Source of the DNA: Nitratireductor alexandrii
Lineage (GTDB): Bacteria > Pseudomonadota > Alphaproteobacteria > Rhizobiales > Rhizobiaceae
Reading direction: 5' to 3'
NCBI RefSeq assembly: GCF_004000215.1
Contig: NZ_RBVY01000004.1
Location: 394,351-458,350, forward strand
Length of the DNA: 64,000 nucleotides
This document shows, one piece after another, positions 8,438 to 18,343 of the stretch; the stretch's first letter is position 1, and each line of letters begins with the position of its first letter. The translations under genes were made by a program, and so were the position numbers. The notes below the pieces were generated by a model, which was given only the letters and a program-made list of their open reading frames with translations, ran no database searches and was not told where the DNA came from.

Positions 8438-9052
8438 ATGAGAAGGTCCGTCTTCGTCCTGACGATACTGCTTGCCGGCACGACCGCGGCGGCGGCCCAG
8501 ACCGTGTCGCGCAGCTACAGCTATTTTTCGATCGGCGGGCGCACGCTCGAGGAGATCGATAGCGAACTGTCCAAGCGCGGCCCCCAGGTCCAAAGCACCG
8601 GCCAACGCCATCCCGGCGCCACGCGGATGAAGTTTTCCACCAAGCTGACCCATGCCAGCACCGATCGTTGGTGCGCGGTCGACAAGGTCAGCGTCTCGGT
8701 CACGGCCCGCATCATCCTGCCGCGCTGGGTCCAGCGGCGGCGCGCCGACGGCGACACCCGGCTGATCTGGGACACGCTGTCGGCCGACATCAAGCGGCAC
8801 GAGGAATTCCACGTCCAGATCGCCAAGCGACACGCGCGCGAGCTCGAACAGCGGCTGCGGCGCATCGACCGTCGCCGCGACTGCGCCGCGCTCAAGGAGA
8901 AGGTCGACCGCGTGACTGCCTATGTCATGCAAAAGCACGACGAGGCCCAGGAACGATTCGACCGTGTCGAGGGCAAGACCTTCGAGGACCGGATGATGCG
9001 ACTTCTGACCTATCGCCTGCAGCAAATGGAAAAGCGCCGGCGATCGAAATAG
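8438..9052 (+). CDS. DUF922-family secreted zinc-protease-like protein
   Basis: 204 residues from ATG 8438 with a signal peptide (about residues 1-20, ending AAAAQ). The domain carries HEEFH (121-125), a HExxH zinc signature, in the context SADIKRHEEFHVQIAKRH. This matches DUF922, a family annotated as predicted secreted Zn-dependent proteases. The C-terminal third is strongly basic and helical. Probably periplasmic. Substrate unknown. Tail-to-tail with the ferredoxin reductase gene, 32 bases apart. Confidence 0.8.
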   Translation: MRRSVFVLTILLAGTTAAAAQTVSRSYSYFSIGGRTLEEIDSELSKRGPQVQSTGQRHPGATRMKFSTKLTHASTDRWCAVDKVSVSVTARIILPRWVQRRRADGDTRLIWDTLSADIKRHEEFHVQIAKRHARELEQRLRRIDRRRDCAALKEKVDRVTAYVMQKHDEAQERFDRVEGKTFEDRMMRLLTYRLQQMEKRRRSK

Positions 9053-9084
9053 GCCGCCGCAGTCCTGAGCCGGCGCCCTGGGAC

Positions 9085-10143
<1,059 letters not shown>

Positions 10144-10266
10144 CTAAAGCCGTTCGGCCCGCGAGGAAAGCCGTTCCCGCTGCGGGGCGAACTCATTTTT
10201 CCGCACGGGCCAAAGCTCGCGCGACGGCGGAGGCAATGCGAGCGAAAGCGGGAAAAGTGCCGATGC

Positions 10267-10587
10267 TCAGGCCTGACGTTCCGGCACCGTCACGACCAGC
10301 CCGTCGAGTTCGGACCGCACCGTGATCTGGCACGACAGCCGCGAATTCGGGCGCACGTCGTAGGCGAAGTCGAGCATGTCTTCTTCCATCGCCTCGGGCT
10401 CGCCGACCGTTTCGGTCCAGGCCTCGTCGACATAGACGTGGCAGGTGGCGCAGGCGCAGGCGCCCCCGCACTCGGCCTCGATGCCTGGAACTGCGTTCTT
10501 GATGGCATTTTCCATCACGGTCGAACCGTCTTCGGCGTCGACAACGAACTGCGTTCCGTCATGCGCGATATAGGTGATCTTGGTCAT
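10267..10587 (-). CDS. 2Fe-2S ferredoxin, adrenodoxin type
   Basis: 106 residues from ATG 10587. Cluster ligands follow the adrenodoxin/FdxB pattern C-x5-C-x2-C...C: Cys40, Cys46, Cys49 and Cys86, with an extra Cys44 inside [12 protein letters not shown]. The region [18 protein letters not shown] matches the acidic interaction helix of this class. Such ferredoxins pass single electrons to Fe-S assembly or to cytochrome P450 and hydroxylase systems; none is in the window. The neighbouring FNR could reduce it. Confidence 0.93.
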   Translation of the reverse strand: MTKITYIAHDGTQFVVDAEDGSTVMENAIKNAVPGIEAECGGACACATCHVYVDEAWTETVGEPEAMEEDMLDFAYDVRPNSRLSCQITVRSELDGLVVTVPERQA

Positions 10588-10711
10588 GCAGGCGATCCCG
10601 ACAGGAAGTGACCTGCCGACTTAACCGCTTGACCGCATGTGTCAACCACGCCGTGCTCGCATCGTGGCTCGACCCTGCCTATTCCCGCCGGCCGGGCGGC
10701 GGCAACGCGGC

Positions 10712-11086
10712 TCAGCGACTGATCGCAGCGACGAAATCGCGCACGTCCTCGATCGCCCTGGCAAGCCTGTCGACGGCGCGCTTGTCCTCCGGATCGGTCT
10801 CCAGCGCGTCGGCCAGCTCGGCCACGATGAAGGCGCCGACGCCGCGCGCCGAGCCTTTCAGGCCATGCGCGAGAAACCGACGCTGCGCGGCGTCGGAGCG
10901 GCCGATCTGCTCGCGCACGCTCTGGGCCTGCTGGACGAACATCGACAACACGTCCTGCTCGAGCGCCCTGTCGCCCATCGTCTGCCTGGCCAGATGCACC
11001 AGATCGACCGGCCGGCGCCGCGAGGGAACGCATGTCTCGCCGCCCGGCATCGCAAACGGCACAACCTCTACGCTCGGATACGCCAT
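10712..11086 (-). CDS. Histidine phosphotransfer (Hpt) domain protein
   Basis: 124 residues from ATG 11086; GTG 11095 is an alternative start three codons earlier, and neither has a strong ribosome site. The single Hpt domain has the phospho-accepting His74 in AHGLKGSARGVGA, followed by the expected helical C-terminus. Hpt proteins relay phosphate between hybrid kinases and response regulators. No kinase or regulator adjoins it. It is divergent from the GPR-like gene across 272 bases that hold CtrA-like half sites. It is a small, single-domain Hpt and does not look like ChpT. Confidence 0.82.
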   Translation of the reverse strand: MAYPSVEVVPFAMPGGETCVPSRRRPVDLVHLARQTMGDRALEQDVLSMFVQQAQSVREQIGRSDAAQRRFLAHGLKGSARGVGAFIVAELADALETDPEDKRAVDRLARAIEDVRDFVAAISR

Positions 11087-11199
11087 ACTCTTCACCCGTT
11101 CTGTCCCAACACCCCAAACCCTAATTCACGGGCGTGGATAACGGGTTAATCGAAACTGCCGCTTTGTGACCGATTTTGGGCCAAAACCGTGAAGGCGCG

Positions 11200-11215
11200 T
11201 TAACCCTATGTTTAA
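11200..11215. promoter_or_regulatory. CtrA-like half-site pair upstream of the GPR-like gene
   Basis: TTAACCCTATGTTTAA: two TTAA elements 8 bases apart (the CtrA consensus has 7), or TTAA-N7-TTTA. A further TTAA lies near 11147 in the same 272-base gap between the divergent hpt and GPR-like genes. Suggestive of cell-cycle control, but spacing is off by one. Confidence 0.35.
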
Positions 11216-11308
11216 ACTTTTAGGTATGCGCACAAATGCGTGTTTTCTTTACCCCTGTGTGACACTACGATACGCCCAGCAGAATTGTGTGGCGTATACG
11301 GGGCGTAG

Positions 11309-11335
11309 CGTGCGGACGCGAGGCGGATCCGCACG
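11309..11335 (+). other. Leader hairpin before the GPR-like gene
   Basis: Perfect 8-base arms CGTGCGGA (11309-11316) and TCCGCACG (11328-11335) with an 11-base loop, ending 23 bases before ATG 11359. Could stabilise the leader or affect translation of this very long message; no function shown. Confidence 0.4.
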
Positions 11336-11358
11336 TTGAATAACAGGGTACCAGCGGC

Positions 11359-14300
11359 ATGGCGCGTAAAACAACGACGACCAAGAAGCTTGAAAGCGAT
11401 GTCGAAAAGGATCTCGCCGACTCTCTCGAATTCGACCTGAACGACCAGGAAATCGATCTTTCGGCTTCGATGGCCGAGCTGGAGGCCCAGATTTCGGCCG
11501 CCGCCGAGGAACTGGCGCGGGAAGGCCGCGGCGACGAAAAGCCCGCGAAGGCCGACACCGCGCCGAAACCCGAGGAAAAGCCGGCCCCTGCTGCCAAGGC
11601 CGAGGCGGAAGCCGTGCCCGCGGCTGCACAAAAATCCCGAGCCGATCTGCGTCCCGCCACGCCCGAAACCGCCGCGAACGCGGCGCGCCCGTCCTTTTCG
11701 CCGGCCAATGACGACCGCCAGAAAAACTACACCAGCATGCTGGCCACCCTCAACCGGCGGCCGTCGGGTACCGTGTACTGGATGGCTGCGACGCTGTCGG
11801 TGCTGTGGATCGCGGCCGGGCTGGCGCTCGGGCACTATCTGTTCGCCCCCGCTATCTGGCAGGTGCGCAGTTTCGACCAATTGCTGGCCACGCCCGGCGC
11901 CATCGCGATCGCCGCCGGCATCGTCGTTCCGGTGCTGCTGTTCTGGGCCTTCGCGGCGATGGTGCGCCGCGCCCAGGAAATGCGCCTGGCCGCCCAATCG
12001 ATGACCGAAGTCGCCTTCCGCCTGGTCGACCCCGAGGCCCTGTCTCAGGAACGCATCATGACGGTCAGCCAGGCCGTGCGGCGCGAGGTTCAGGCGATGG
12101 GCGAAGGGATCGAGCGCACCCTGGCGCGCGCGGTCGAGCTGGAAACGCTGGTTCATACGGAGGTCAATGAACTCGAGAACGCCTATTCCGAAAACGAAAG
12201 GCGTATCAGGCTATTGGTGGACGGTCTTGGAACGGAACGCGAAGCCGTCATCAGCCATGCCGAGCGGGTGCGGGCCTCGATCGCCGGCGCGCACGAACTG
12301 ATCCGCGACGAGCTCAACAGCGCCAGCGACCTGATCCAGGACACGGTTTCCAACGCCTCCGGCACACTCAATTCCACCATCGCCAACGCCGGCGAGACGC
12401 TACTCGCGCAGATCGGCGAGCGCGGCGACACGCTGCAGGGCGCGATCGACGAGCGCGTCGAAACCATCGCCAGCCGCATCTCGGTGTCCGGCGAGGCGTT
12501 CGCGAGCCTGCTTGACGAGCGGATCGTGTCGTTGACCGAAAAGACCGAGACGGCGGCGCGCTCGCTGTCGGACCTGCTCGACGAGCGCACCAGCGGCATG
12601 GTTTCGCTGCTGGGCGCATCCACCGAAACCCTGACGCGCGAGTTCGACGGGCGCCTGCAGGAGATCGAGCGCACGCTGGCCGAGCGCGGCCAGTCGCTGA
12701 TCAGCGAATTCGAGACCAGGGCCCAGGCCGTCGACACCGGCGCCGAAAAGCTGAACGCCGCGCTCGAGGCGCGCGCACGTCAGATCAACGAAACCCTGGC
12801 CGAGCGCTCGCGCGAGCTCGCCGACGCCTTCCGCACCGGCCGCGACGAAATCTCGACCGCCGTCGACGAGGGCAAGGCGCGCATCGGCAGCCAGATGTCC
12901 GAGGTCGTTCAGTCGACCGCGACCATGCTCGACGATCGCGCCGCCGCCTTCGGCGAGAAGCTGGAGGCCGGCCGCAACCGCATGTCGGAACTGCTGGAGG
13001 CGGATCTGCAACGCCTGCAGAGCGAGCGCACGAGCATCGACGATGTCGTGTCCGGCTATGTCGACAAGCTGGCCGAAGGCCGCACGCAACTCACCGCCGC
13101 GCTCGATTCCGACCTGCAGCACCTGGCCGAGGCCCGCACCGAGATCGACGGCGTGGTCGCCGGTCATATCGGCAAGATCGCCGAAGGCCGCAAGCTGTTC
13201 CGCCAGGCGCTCGACGACGATCTGTCCCACCTGTCGCAGACCCGCACCGAAATCGACGGTGTCGTCTCCGGCCATCTGGAAAAGCTCCAGCAGGGTCGCG
13301 CCGAGATCACCCGCGCGCTCGACGAGGATATCGCCCGCGTCGAGCAGACGGTCGCCACCCAGATCGACAAGCTGTCGGAAAACCGCACCTTCTTCCGCCA
13401 GGCGCTCGACGACGATCTCCAGCACCTGTCCCAGGCGCGCGCGGAGATCGACGGTGTCGTGTCCGGTCATCTGGAACAGATCCAGCAAGGCCGCAGCGAG
13501 ATCACCCGCGCGCTCGACGAGGATATCGCCCGCGTGGAAGGCGTGGTTGCCTCCCAGATCGACAGGCTGTCGGAAAACCGCACCGTGCTGACGCAGGCCT
13601 TCGAAGGCGAGGCCGAGCGGATGGGCGCCCTGGTCACGGGTCAGCTCGAACGGCTGAACGACGGCCGCGAGCGGCTGACCCAGGCGCTAGAGGCCGATCT
13701 GCTGCAGCTCACCGAGGCCCGCGCCGAGATCGACGGCGTGGTCGTCAGCCATATCGGCAAACTCGCCGAAGGCCGCAAACTGTTCCGTCAGGCGCTTGAT
13801 GACGATCTCGGCCGGCTGGCCGACACGCGCGCCGAAATCGATTCGGTGGTTTCGCAACATGTCGACAGGCTGGTCGAGGGCCGCGGCGCCCTCACCCAGG
13901 CGCTGCAGGACGACCTGTCCGGCATCGAATCGGTGGTCCAGACCCAGATCGACAGGCTGGCCGAGCACCGCAACGCGATCACCGACACGGTCCAGCGCGA
14001 CATCGCCCATGTCGAGCAGGCGGTCGCAGCCCATCTCGACAAGCTGGCCGAGGGCCGCAGCACGATATCCGGCGCGCTCGACGCGGATCTGCAAAAACTC
14101 TCCGAGACGCGGGCGGAGATCGACGGCGTCGTCATGAAGCATCTCGGCACGCTGTCGGAACGCCGCAAGCTGTTCCGCCAGGCGCTCGACGAGGACCTTT
14201 CCCGCCTGACCGACGCCCGCTCCGAGATCGACGGCGTGGTCACCGCCCATGTCGGCAAGCTCGCCGAGGGCCGCAATATCCTGTCGCAGGCGCTCGATGC

Positions 14301-17300
14301 CGACATGCAGCAGATCGAATCGACCCGGTCGAACATCGAGGCGATGGTCAGCGAACAGCTGACCCGGCTGTCGGAGGGCCGCGACCAGGTCGCCGCTTCC
14401 ATCGAGGCCGACCTGGTGCGACTGTCGGAGACCCGCGGCATGATCGACCAGGCGATCGCCGACCACGTCGCCCGTCTCGCCGACGGCCGCAATGTGCTGA
14501 CCCAGGCGCTCGAGGACGACCTGTCGAAACTTTCCGACACGCGTGCGCTGATCGATTCCGTGGTCAACGAACACCTCGAAAACCTCGCCGGCCGCCGCCA
14601 CGAATTGTCGCGCGCGCTCGACGAGGACCTCAACAAGCTCGCCGAGGCCAATCGCAACATCGATTCCTCGGTGACGGCGCATGTCGGCAAGCTGGCCGAA
14701 GGCCGCAACATCATGGCGCGCGCCCTGGAGCAGGATCTGGAAAAACTTTCCGAGACCCGCTCGATGGTCGACGCCGCGGTCCAGGCCCATGTCGATCTTC
14801 TGTCGCGCAGCCGTGGAGAAATCACCCATGCGCTCGCCGGCGACGTCGAAAAGATCGAGGAGACCTTCCGCCGCCAGACCGGCGTGATCGAGGAGCGCAC
14901 GGGCACCATGCAGCGCGCCCTCGACGTCGGCGTGGAAAATGTCCGCGCCACGATCGAAAACACCGCCATGGTCGTGGCCGGATCTCTGCGCGACAAGGTT
15001 CTCGAGATCACCGCCGCGCTTTCGGACGGCGCCGGCAAGGCCTTCGAGGATGCCGACGAGCGCATCGCCAAGCGGGTCGAGCAGACCGCGACGACGCTGC
15101 TCGGCCGGGCCGAGGACGTCACCCAGGCCTTCGACGAGGCCGGACGCAATCTCGACCAGCGCGTCGCGGCAACCGGCGAAAAACTGTCGCAGCGCGCCAT
15201 TGCCCTGTCGAGCGCCTTCGACGCGGCCGACGACAAGCTGGCAGCACGTGCCGGCGAGACGTCGAAGACATTGACCGAACGCGCCGAGGCGATCTCGCGC
15301 GTGTTTGAACAGGCCGACGAAAAGCTGGCCGCGCGCGCCGAAAGCTCCGCCAGGACACTGCTCGAGCGCTCGGGCGGCATCGTGCGCGCCTTCCAGGAGG
15401 CCGACGAGCGCATCGTCCAGCGCACCCAAGAGACCTCGGGCGAACTCGCCAAGCGCGCCGACCAGATCGCCGCGACGCTTTCCGATGTCGAGAAGCGGCT
15501 CGGCGACGGCGCCGATTCGATCGTCAGCAAGGTCGGCGGCCAGATCCAGAATGCCGAGGACCGGCTTGCCGGCAGCGCCGAGCGGATCGGCGAAAAGCTG
15601 GTCGAGCAGGTGTCCAAGACCGAGACCCAGCTGGTGTCGCGCGCCAACGTGATCGCGGAAACCTTCTCGGCGGTGAACCAGCATATCGGCCAGCGCACGG
15701 AGGAAGCCGCCAAGACGCTCGACGAGCGCACCCGCGAGCTCAACGACCTGCTGGCCAGCCGTTCTACGGATATCGCCCGCATTATCGACGAAAAGGCGCG
15801 GCCGCTGATCAAGAGCTTCGAGGATTCGGGCGGCGAACTGCAGAAAAGCCTGGAGACAGCCACCCAAAAGGCGACCGAGCGCCTGCGCAGCGAAAACGCC
15901 GCGCTGGTCAACGCCATCGCCAGCCGCACCGCCGAATCGCTGTCGGCCATGGAAGGCGCGCGCGAGACGCTGGCCGGAAAGGTCAACGAACTGCTCGATC
16001 GCCTGTCGCAGTCCAACGGTCGGCTTGGTGACTTGATCGAGGGCGCCACCAGCAATCTCGGCGCGGTCGACGAACGCCTGACCGGCGCGACGCAGAACTT
16101 CGCCGCGTCGACGGAAAAGGCGGCCCAGACCTTCGCCAGTTCGGCGCGCATGATCGACACCAATGTCGGCCGCCTGTCGGAATTGTCCTCGCAGACCCTC
16201 AACGAGATTGCCGGGATCGCCAGCCGCTTCGACGATCACAGCAAGTTGCTGGCACAGGCGCAGGACCTGATCGGCTCGGCCCAGTCCAACCTCACTTCCA
16301 CCCTGGAGGATCGCCAGAAGGCGCTCGAGGAACTGGCCGTCGGCCTGGTCAAGAAGTCGGAGGACATCGAGGGTCTGATGCGTTCGTTCGAGAACGTCGT
16401 CGGAAACGCCATCGAAAAGGCCGAGGGCCGCACGATCGCGACCACCGACCAGATCCGCAACGCGATCTCGGAAGTGATCGACGCGGCGACCGCGCGCTTT
16501 GCCGACGCCACGCAGGAAATCCGCAGCACCGCCGGCGCCATCCGCGCGGAGCTGGAGGAAACCCGCTCCGAACTCAAGCGCGGGGTGCTCGAAATGCCCG
16601 AGGAGGCGAAGGAATCGACCGGCGCGATCCGGCGTGCGGTGTCCGAACAGATCGCCGCGCTCAAGGAACTGGCCGATATCGTTGCCAAGTCGGGACGCAT
16701 GTACGACGTGTCGGACCCCGCCAACTTGCCCGACCCGGCACCGGCGCCCGCACCGCGTCCCGTCGAGGCCGCACCGCAGCCCGCGCGCAAGCCCCAGCCT
16801 GCCCCGGCCCCACAGCCGCGCGCACGCGCCAGCGCTGACGAGCCGGCCCTGCGCGGCAGTATCAACCCGGCCGAGGCCGATACCGCCGAGCGCAACGACG
16901 CCGATCTGGCACAGGAAGGCGGCTGGGTGAAGAACCTGCTGCGCCGCGCCTCGCAGGAAGAGGAAGTGCCTGCGCCCGCCTCGCGCGCCGCGCCGCGCTC
17001 GGCGCTGCACGTAGTCGAATCGCTCAACTCGCTGTCGGTCGACATCGCCCGCGCCATCGATCACGAGGCCTCGGTGGAGCTGTGGCAGCGTTATCGGCGC
17101 GGCGAGCGCAACGTCTTCACGCGCCGGCTCTACACGCTGAAAGGCCAGCAGACCTTTGACGAGATTCGCCGCAAATATCAGGTCGACGGCGAATTCCGCG
17201 CTGCGGTCGACCGCTATTGCGAGGATTTCGAAAAACTGCTGCAGGACGTCTCGCGCAATGACCGCGACAACATGGTGACCGAGACCTACCTGACCTCCGA

Positions 17301-17352
17301 TACCGGCAAGGTCTACACCATGCTCGCCCATGCGAGCGGGCGGCTGCGGTAA
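11359..17352 (+). CDS. gpr: Giant coiled-coil membrane protein, growth-pole-ring (GPR/RgsE)-like
   Basis: 1997 residues from ATG 11359. Layout: an acidic Ala/Lys-rich N-terminus (1-130); two membrane segments forming a hairpin (about 139-162 and 180-202), leaving both ends in the cytoplasm; about 1570 residues of almost unbroken charged alpha-helix; a Pro-rich hinge (about 1788-1830); and a conserved-looking globular C-terminus (about 1880-1997). The helical part contains three tandem repeat classes of 22, 29 and 36 residues, listed separately. Size, membrane hairpin, apolipoprotein-like 22-mers and Pro-rich tail match the Agrobacterium growth-pole-ring protein, needed for polar growth and rod shape (RgsE in Sinorhizobium). 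The match is made from architecture, not alignment. Its neighbours, an Hpt gene and a ProC-like reductase, do not help. Confidence 0.85.
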   Translation: MARKTTTTKKLESDVEKDLADSLEFDLNDQEIDLSASMAELEAQISAAAEELAREGRGDEKPAKADTAPKPEEKPAPAAKAEAEAVPAAAQKSRADLRPATPETAANAARPSFSPANDDRQKNYTSMLATLNRRPSGTVYWMAATLSVLWIAAGLALGHYLFAPAIWQVRSFDQLLATPGAIAIAAGIVVPVLLFWAFAAMVRRAQEMRLAAQSMTEVAFRLVDPEALSQERIMTVSQAVRREVQAMGEGIERTLARAVELETLVHTEVNELENAYSENERRIRLLVDGLGTEREAVISHAERVRASIAGAHELIRDELNSASDLIQDTVSNASGTLNSTIANAGETLLAQIGERGDTLQGAIDERVETIASRISVSGEAFASLLDERIVSLTEKTETAARSLSDLLDERTSGMVSLLGASTETLTREFDGRLQEIERTLAERGQSLISEFETRAQAVDTGAEKLNAALEARARQINETLAERSRELADAFRTGRDEISTAVDEGKARIGSQMSEVVQSTATMLDDRAAAFGEKLEAGRNRMSELLEADLQRLQSERTSIDDVVSGYVDKLAEGRTQLTAALDSDLQHLAEARTEIDGVVAGHIGKIAEGRKLFRQALDDDLSHLSQTRTEIDGVVSGHLEKLQQGRAEITRALDEDIARVEQTVATQIDKLSENRTFFRQALDDDLQHLSQARAEIDGVVSGHLEQIQQGRSEITRALDEDIARVEGVVASQIDRLSENRTVLTQAFEGEAERMGALVTGQLERLNDGRERLTQALEADLLQLTEARAEIDGVVVSHIGKLAEGRKLFRQALDDDLGRLADTRAEIDSVVSQHVDRLVEGRGALTQALQDDLSGIESVVQTQIDRLAEHRNAITDTVQRDIAHVEQAVAAHLDKLAEGRSTISGALDADLQKLSETRAEIDGVVMKHLGTLSERRKLFRQALDEDLSRLTDARSEIDGVVTAHVGKLAEGRNILSQALDADMQQIESTRSNIEAMVSEQLTRLSEGRDQVAASIEADLVRLSETRGMIDQAIADHVARLADGRNVLTQALEDDLSKLSDTRALIDSVVNEHLENLAGRRHELSRALDEDLNKLAEANRNIDSSVTAHVGKLAEGRNIMARALEQDLEKLSETRSMVDAAVQAHVDLLSRSRGEITHALAGDVEKIEETFRRQTGVIEERTGTMQRALDVGVENVRATIENTAMVVAGSLRDKVLEITAALSDGAGKAFEDADERIAKRVEQTATTLLGRAEDVTQAFDEAGRNLDQRVAATGEKLSQRAIALSSAFDAADDKLAARAGETSKTLTERAEAISRVFEQADEKLAARAESSARTLLERSGGIVRAFQEADERIVQRTQETSGELAKRADQIAATLSDVEKRLGDGADSIVSKVGGQIQNAEDRLAGSAERIGEKLVEQVSKTETQLVSRANVIAETFSAVNQHIGQRTEEAAKTLDERTRELNDLLASRSTDIARIIDEKARPLIKSFEDSGGELQKSLETATQKATERLRSENAALVNAIASRTAESLSAMEGARETLAGKVNELLDRLSQSNGRLGDLIEGATSNLGAVDERLTGATQNFAASTEKAAQTFASSARMIDTNVGRLSELSSQTLNEIAGIASRFDDHSKLLAQAQDLIGSAQSNLTSTLEDRQKALEELAVGLVKKSEDIEGLMRSFENVVGNAIEKAEGRTIATTDQIRNAISEVIDAATARFADATQEIRSTAGAIRAELEETRSELKRGVLEMPEEAKESTGAIRRAVSEQIAALKELADIVAKSGRMYDVSDPANLPDPAPAPAPRPVEAAPQPARKPQPAPAPQPRARASADEPALRGSINPAEADTAERNDADLAQEGGWVKNLLRRASQEEEVPAPASRAAPRSALHVVESLNSLSVDIARAIDHEASVELWQRYRRGERNVFTRRLYTLKGQQTFDEIRRKYQVDGEFRAAVDRYCEDFEKLLQDVSRNDRDNMVTETYLTSDTGKVYTMLAHASGRLR
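12442..12771 (+). repeat. Five tandem 22-residue units in the GPR-like protein
   Basis: Residues 362-471. Units begin AIDERV, LLDERI, LLDERT, EFDGRL and EFETRA, each exactly 22 residues, the apolipoprotein/hendecad-pair length. They are imperfect at DNA level. A sixth, weaker unit may follow (472-493). Confidence 0.7.
12982..14820 (+). repeat. Eighteen tandem 36/29-residue units in the GPR-like protein
   Basis: Residues 542-1154, 613 residues in total: thirteen units of 36 and five of 29 (units 4, 6, 7, 10 and 11), which sums exactly. A 36-unit reads approximately FRQALDDDLxxLxxTRxEID then GVVxxHLxKLAEGRxx. The 29-units lack exactly one heptad in the TRxEIDGVV region. DNA copies are 108 or 87 bases and diverged, with highest identity among units starting FRQALD (near 13200, 13396, 13783 and 14176). 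Confidence 0.85.
15040..15474 (+). repeat. Five tandem 29-residue units in the GPR-like protein
   Basis: Residues 1228-1372. Units start AFEDADERI, AFDEAGRNL, AFDAADDKL, VFEQADEKL and AFQEADERI, each exactly 29 residues, with an Arg/Ala-rich middle. This is a different sequence family from the 29-residue units of the upstream array. A decayed sixth copy (TLSDVEKRL) follows. Confidence 0.8.
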
Positions 17353-17361
17353 GACCGCACC

Positions 17362-17390
17362 CGGCCGGGCGCACAATCAGCGTCCGGCCG
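17362..17390 (+). terminator. Strong hairpin 10 bases after the GPR-like stop
   Basis: Arms CGGCCGGGCGC (17362-17372) and GCGTCCGGCCG (17380-17390) form 11 pairs with one wobble around ACAATCA. There is no T-run, so it may be a weak terminator, an mRNA 3' stabiliser or part of a Rho-dependent end. Confidence 0.45.
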
Positions 17391-17426
17391 CGACTTCTGC
17401 CAGCTACGCAGAAGAGGCCACAGCCC

Positions 17427-18218
17427 ATGCACACCGACGCAACGATCGGCATTATCGGCGGCAGCGGCGCGCTCGGCGGCGCGATCTGCCAGGCGCTTTT
17501 GCGGACCGGCACCGCTGCGAAAACGATCCGCATCGCCAACCGGTCGGGCAAAACGCCCGATTTCGCCCGCACGGCCGGCATCACGGTCACGACCGACGCG
17601 CAGGCGCTGGTCGACGTGAGCGATCTGATAGTGCTGTCCCTGCCGCCGGCGCTGTTTTCCGCGCTTTCCGTCACCATACGCGACCAGCTGACCGTATCGG
17701 TGATGGCCGGCATCACCGCGCGACGGATCGCGCGTCACACCGGTGCGGCCAAGATCGTGCGGGCCATGTCGAGCCCGGTCGCGGCGCGTGGGCTGGCCTA
17801 TTCGCCCTGGTTTGCCACCGACACGGTCTCAAAAGCCGAAAAGGCGGCGGTGCAGCGGCTGTTTACGGCATGCGGGCTTACCGACGAGATCGCCGAAGAA
17901 GGCCAGATCGACCACTTCACCGCCCTCACCGGCCCGGTCCCCGGTTTCGTCGCCTATCTCGCCGACTGCATGATCGGCCACGCGCGAGACCAGGGCATCG
18001 CGCCGGAGATCGCCGAGCGCGCGGTACGCCAGCTCTTCAAGGCGAGCGGTGTCGTCCTGTCCGAGAGCCCGGAAGCGCCGGGCGCGCATGTGCGTGCGAT
18101 GCTCGCCTATGCCGGCACGACCGCGGCGGGGCTGGAGGCCATGCGCGCCTCGTCGCTTGCCGAAAACATCGCCCGCGGCTTGGCGGCGGCGGCGAAGAAG
18201 GCGCGCGACCTCGGCTGA
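17427..18218 (+). CDS. Pyrroline-5-carboxylate reductase (ProC)-family protein
   Basis: 263 residues from ATG 17427. The NAD(P)-binding fold opens with GIIGGSGALG (8-17). The C-terminal dimerisation domain has TALTGPVPGFVAYLAD and AGTTAAGLEAM, counterparts of the TALSGSGPAY and GTTxxGLE motifs of ProC. ProC makes proline from pyrroline-5-carboxylate with NAD(P)H. Here the motif usually containing MPNTP reads MSSPVAARG and the glycine-rich loop has an extra Ser/Gly, so this may be a paralogue with another imine or F420-like substrate. It follows the GPR-like gene by 74 bases. Confidence 0.72.
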   Translation: MHTDATIGIIGGSGALGGAICQALLRTGTAAKTIRIANRSGKTPDFARTAGITVTTDAQALVDVSDLIVLSLPPALFSALSVTIRDQLTVSVMAGITARRIARHTGAAKIVRAMSSPVAARGLAYSPWFATDTVSKAEKAAVQRLFTACGLTDEIAEEGQIDHFTALTGPVPGFVAYLADCMIGHARDQGIAPEIAERAVRQLFKASGVVLSESPEAPGAHVRAMLAYAGTTAAGLEAMRASSLAENIARGLAAAAKKARDLG

Positions 18219-18343
18219 AAGCGCCTCCGGTTTAGGCCGGTTCCCGAGAGTGTGCGATTTCTGCGTGTACGCAAGCGCCGCTTCAAACCCGTTTGTATCG
18301 CCGCAACGGACCGAAGGAGCCGCAATCGCCGGCGGCACATGGG

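Noticed and set aside
12982-14820. CRISPR-like or satellite array, from regular 108-base spacing
   Set aside because: The period is a protein repeat in frame; there are no unique spacers, and DNA copies diverge mainly at third positions.
13687-17376. Open reading frame of 1229 codons on the minus strand opposite the GPR-like gene, and an 804-codon one at 13788-16202
   Set aside because: High GC with strong codon periodicity leaves the antisense frames open. The translations are Arg/Ala/Val-rich with no fold, and the plus strand encodes a coherent coiled-coil protein.
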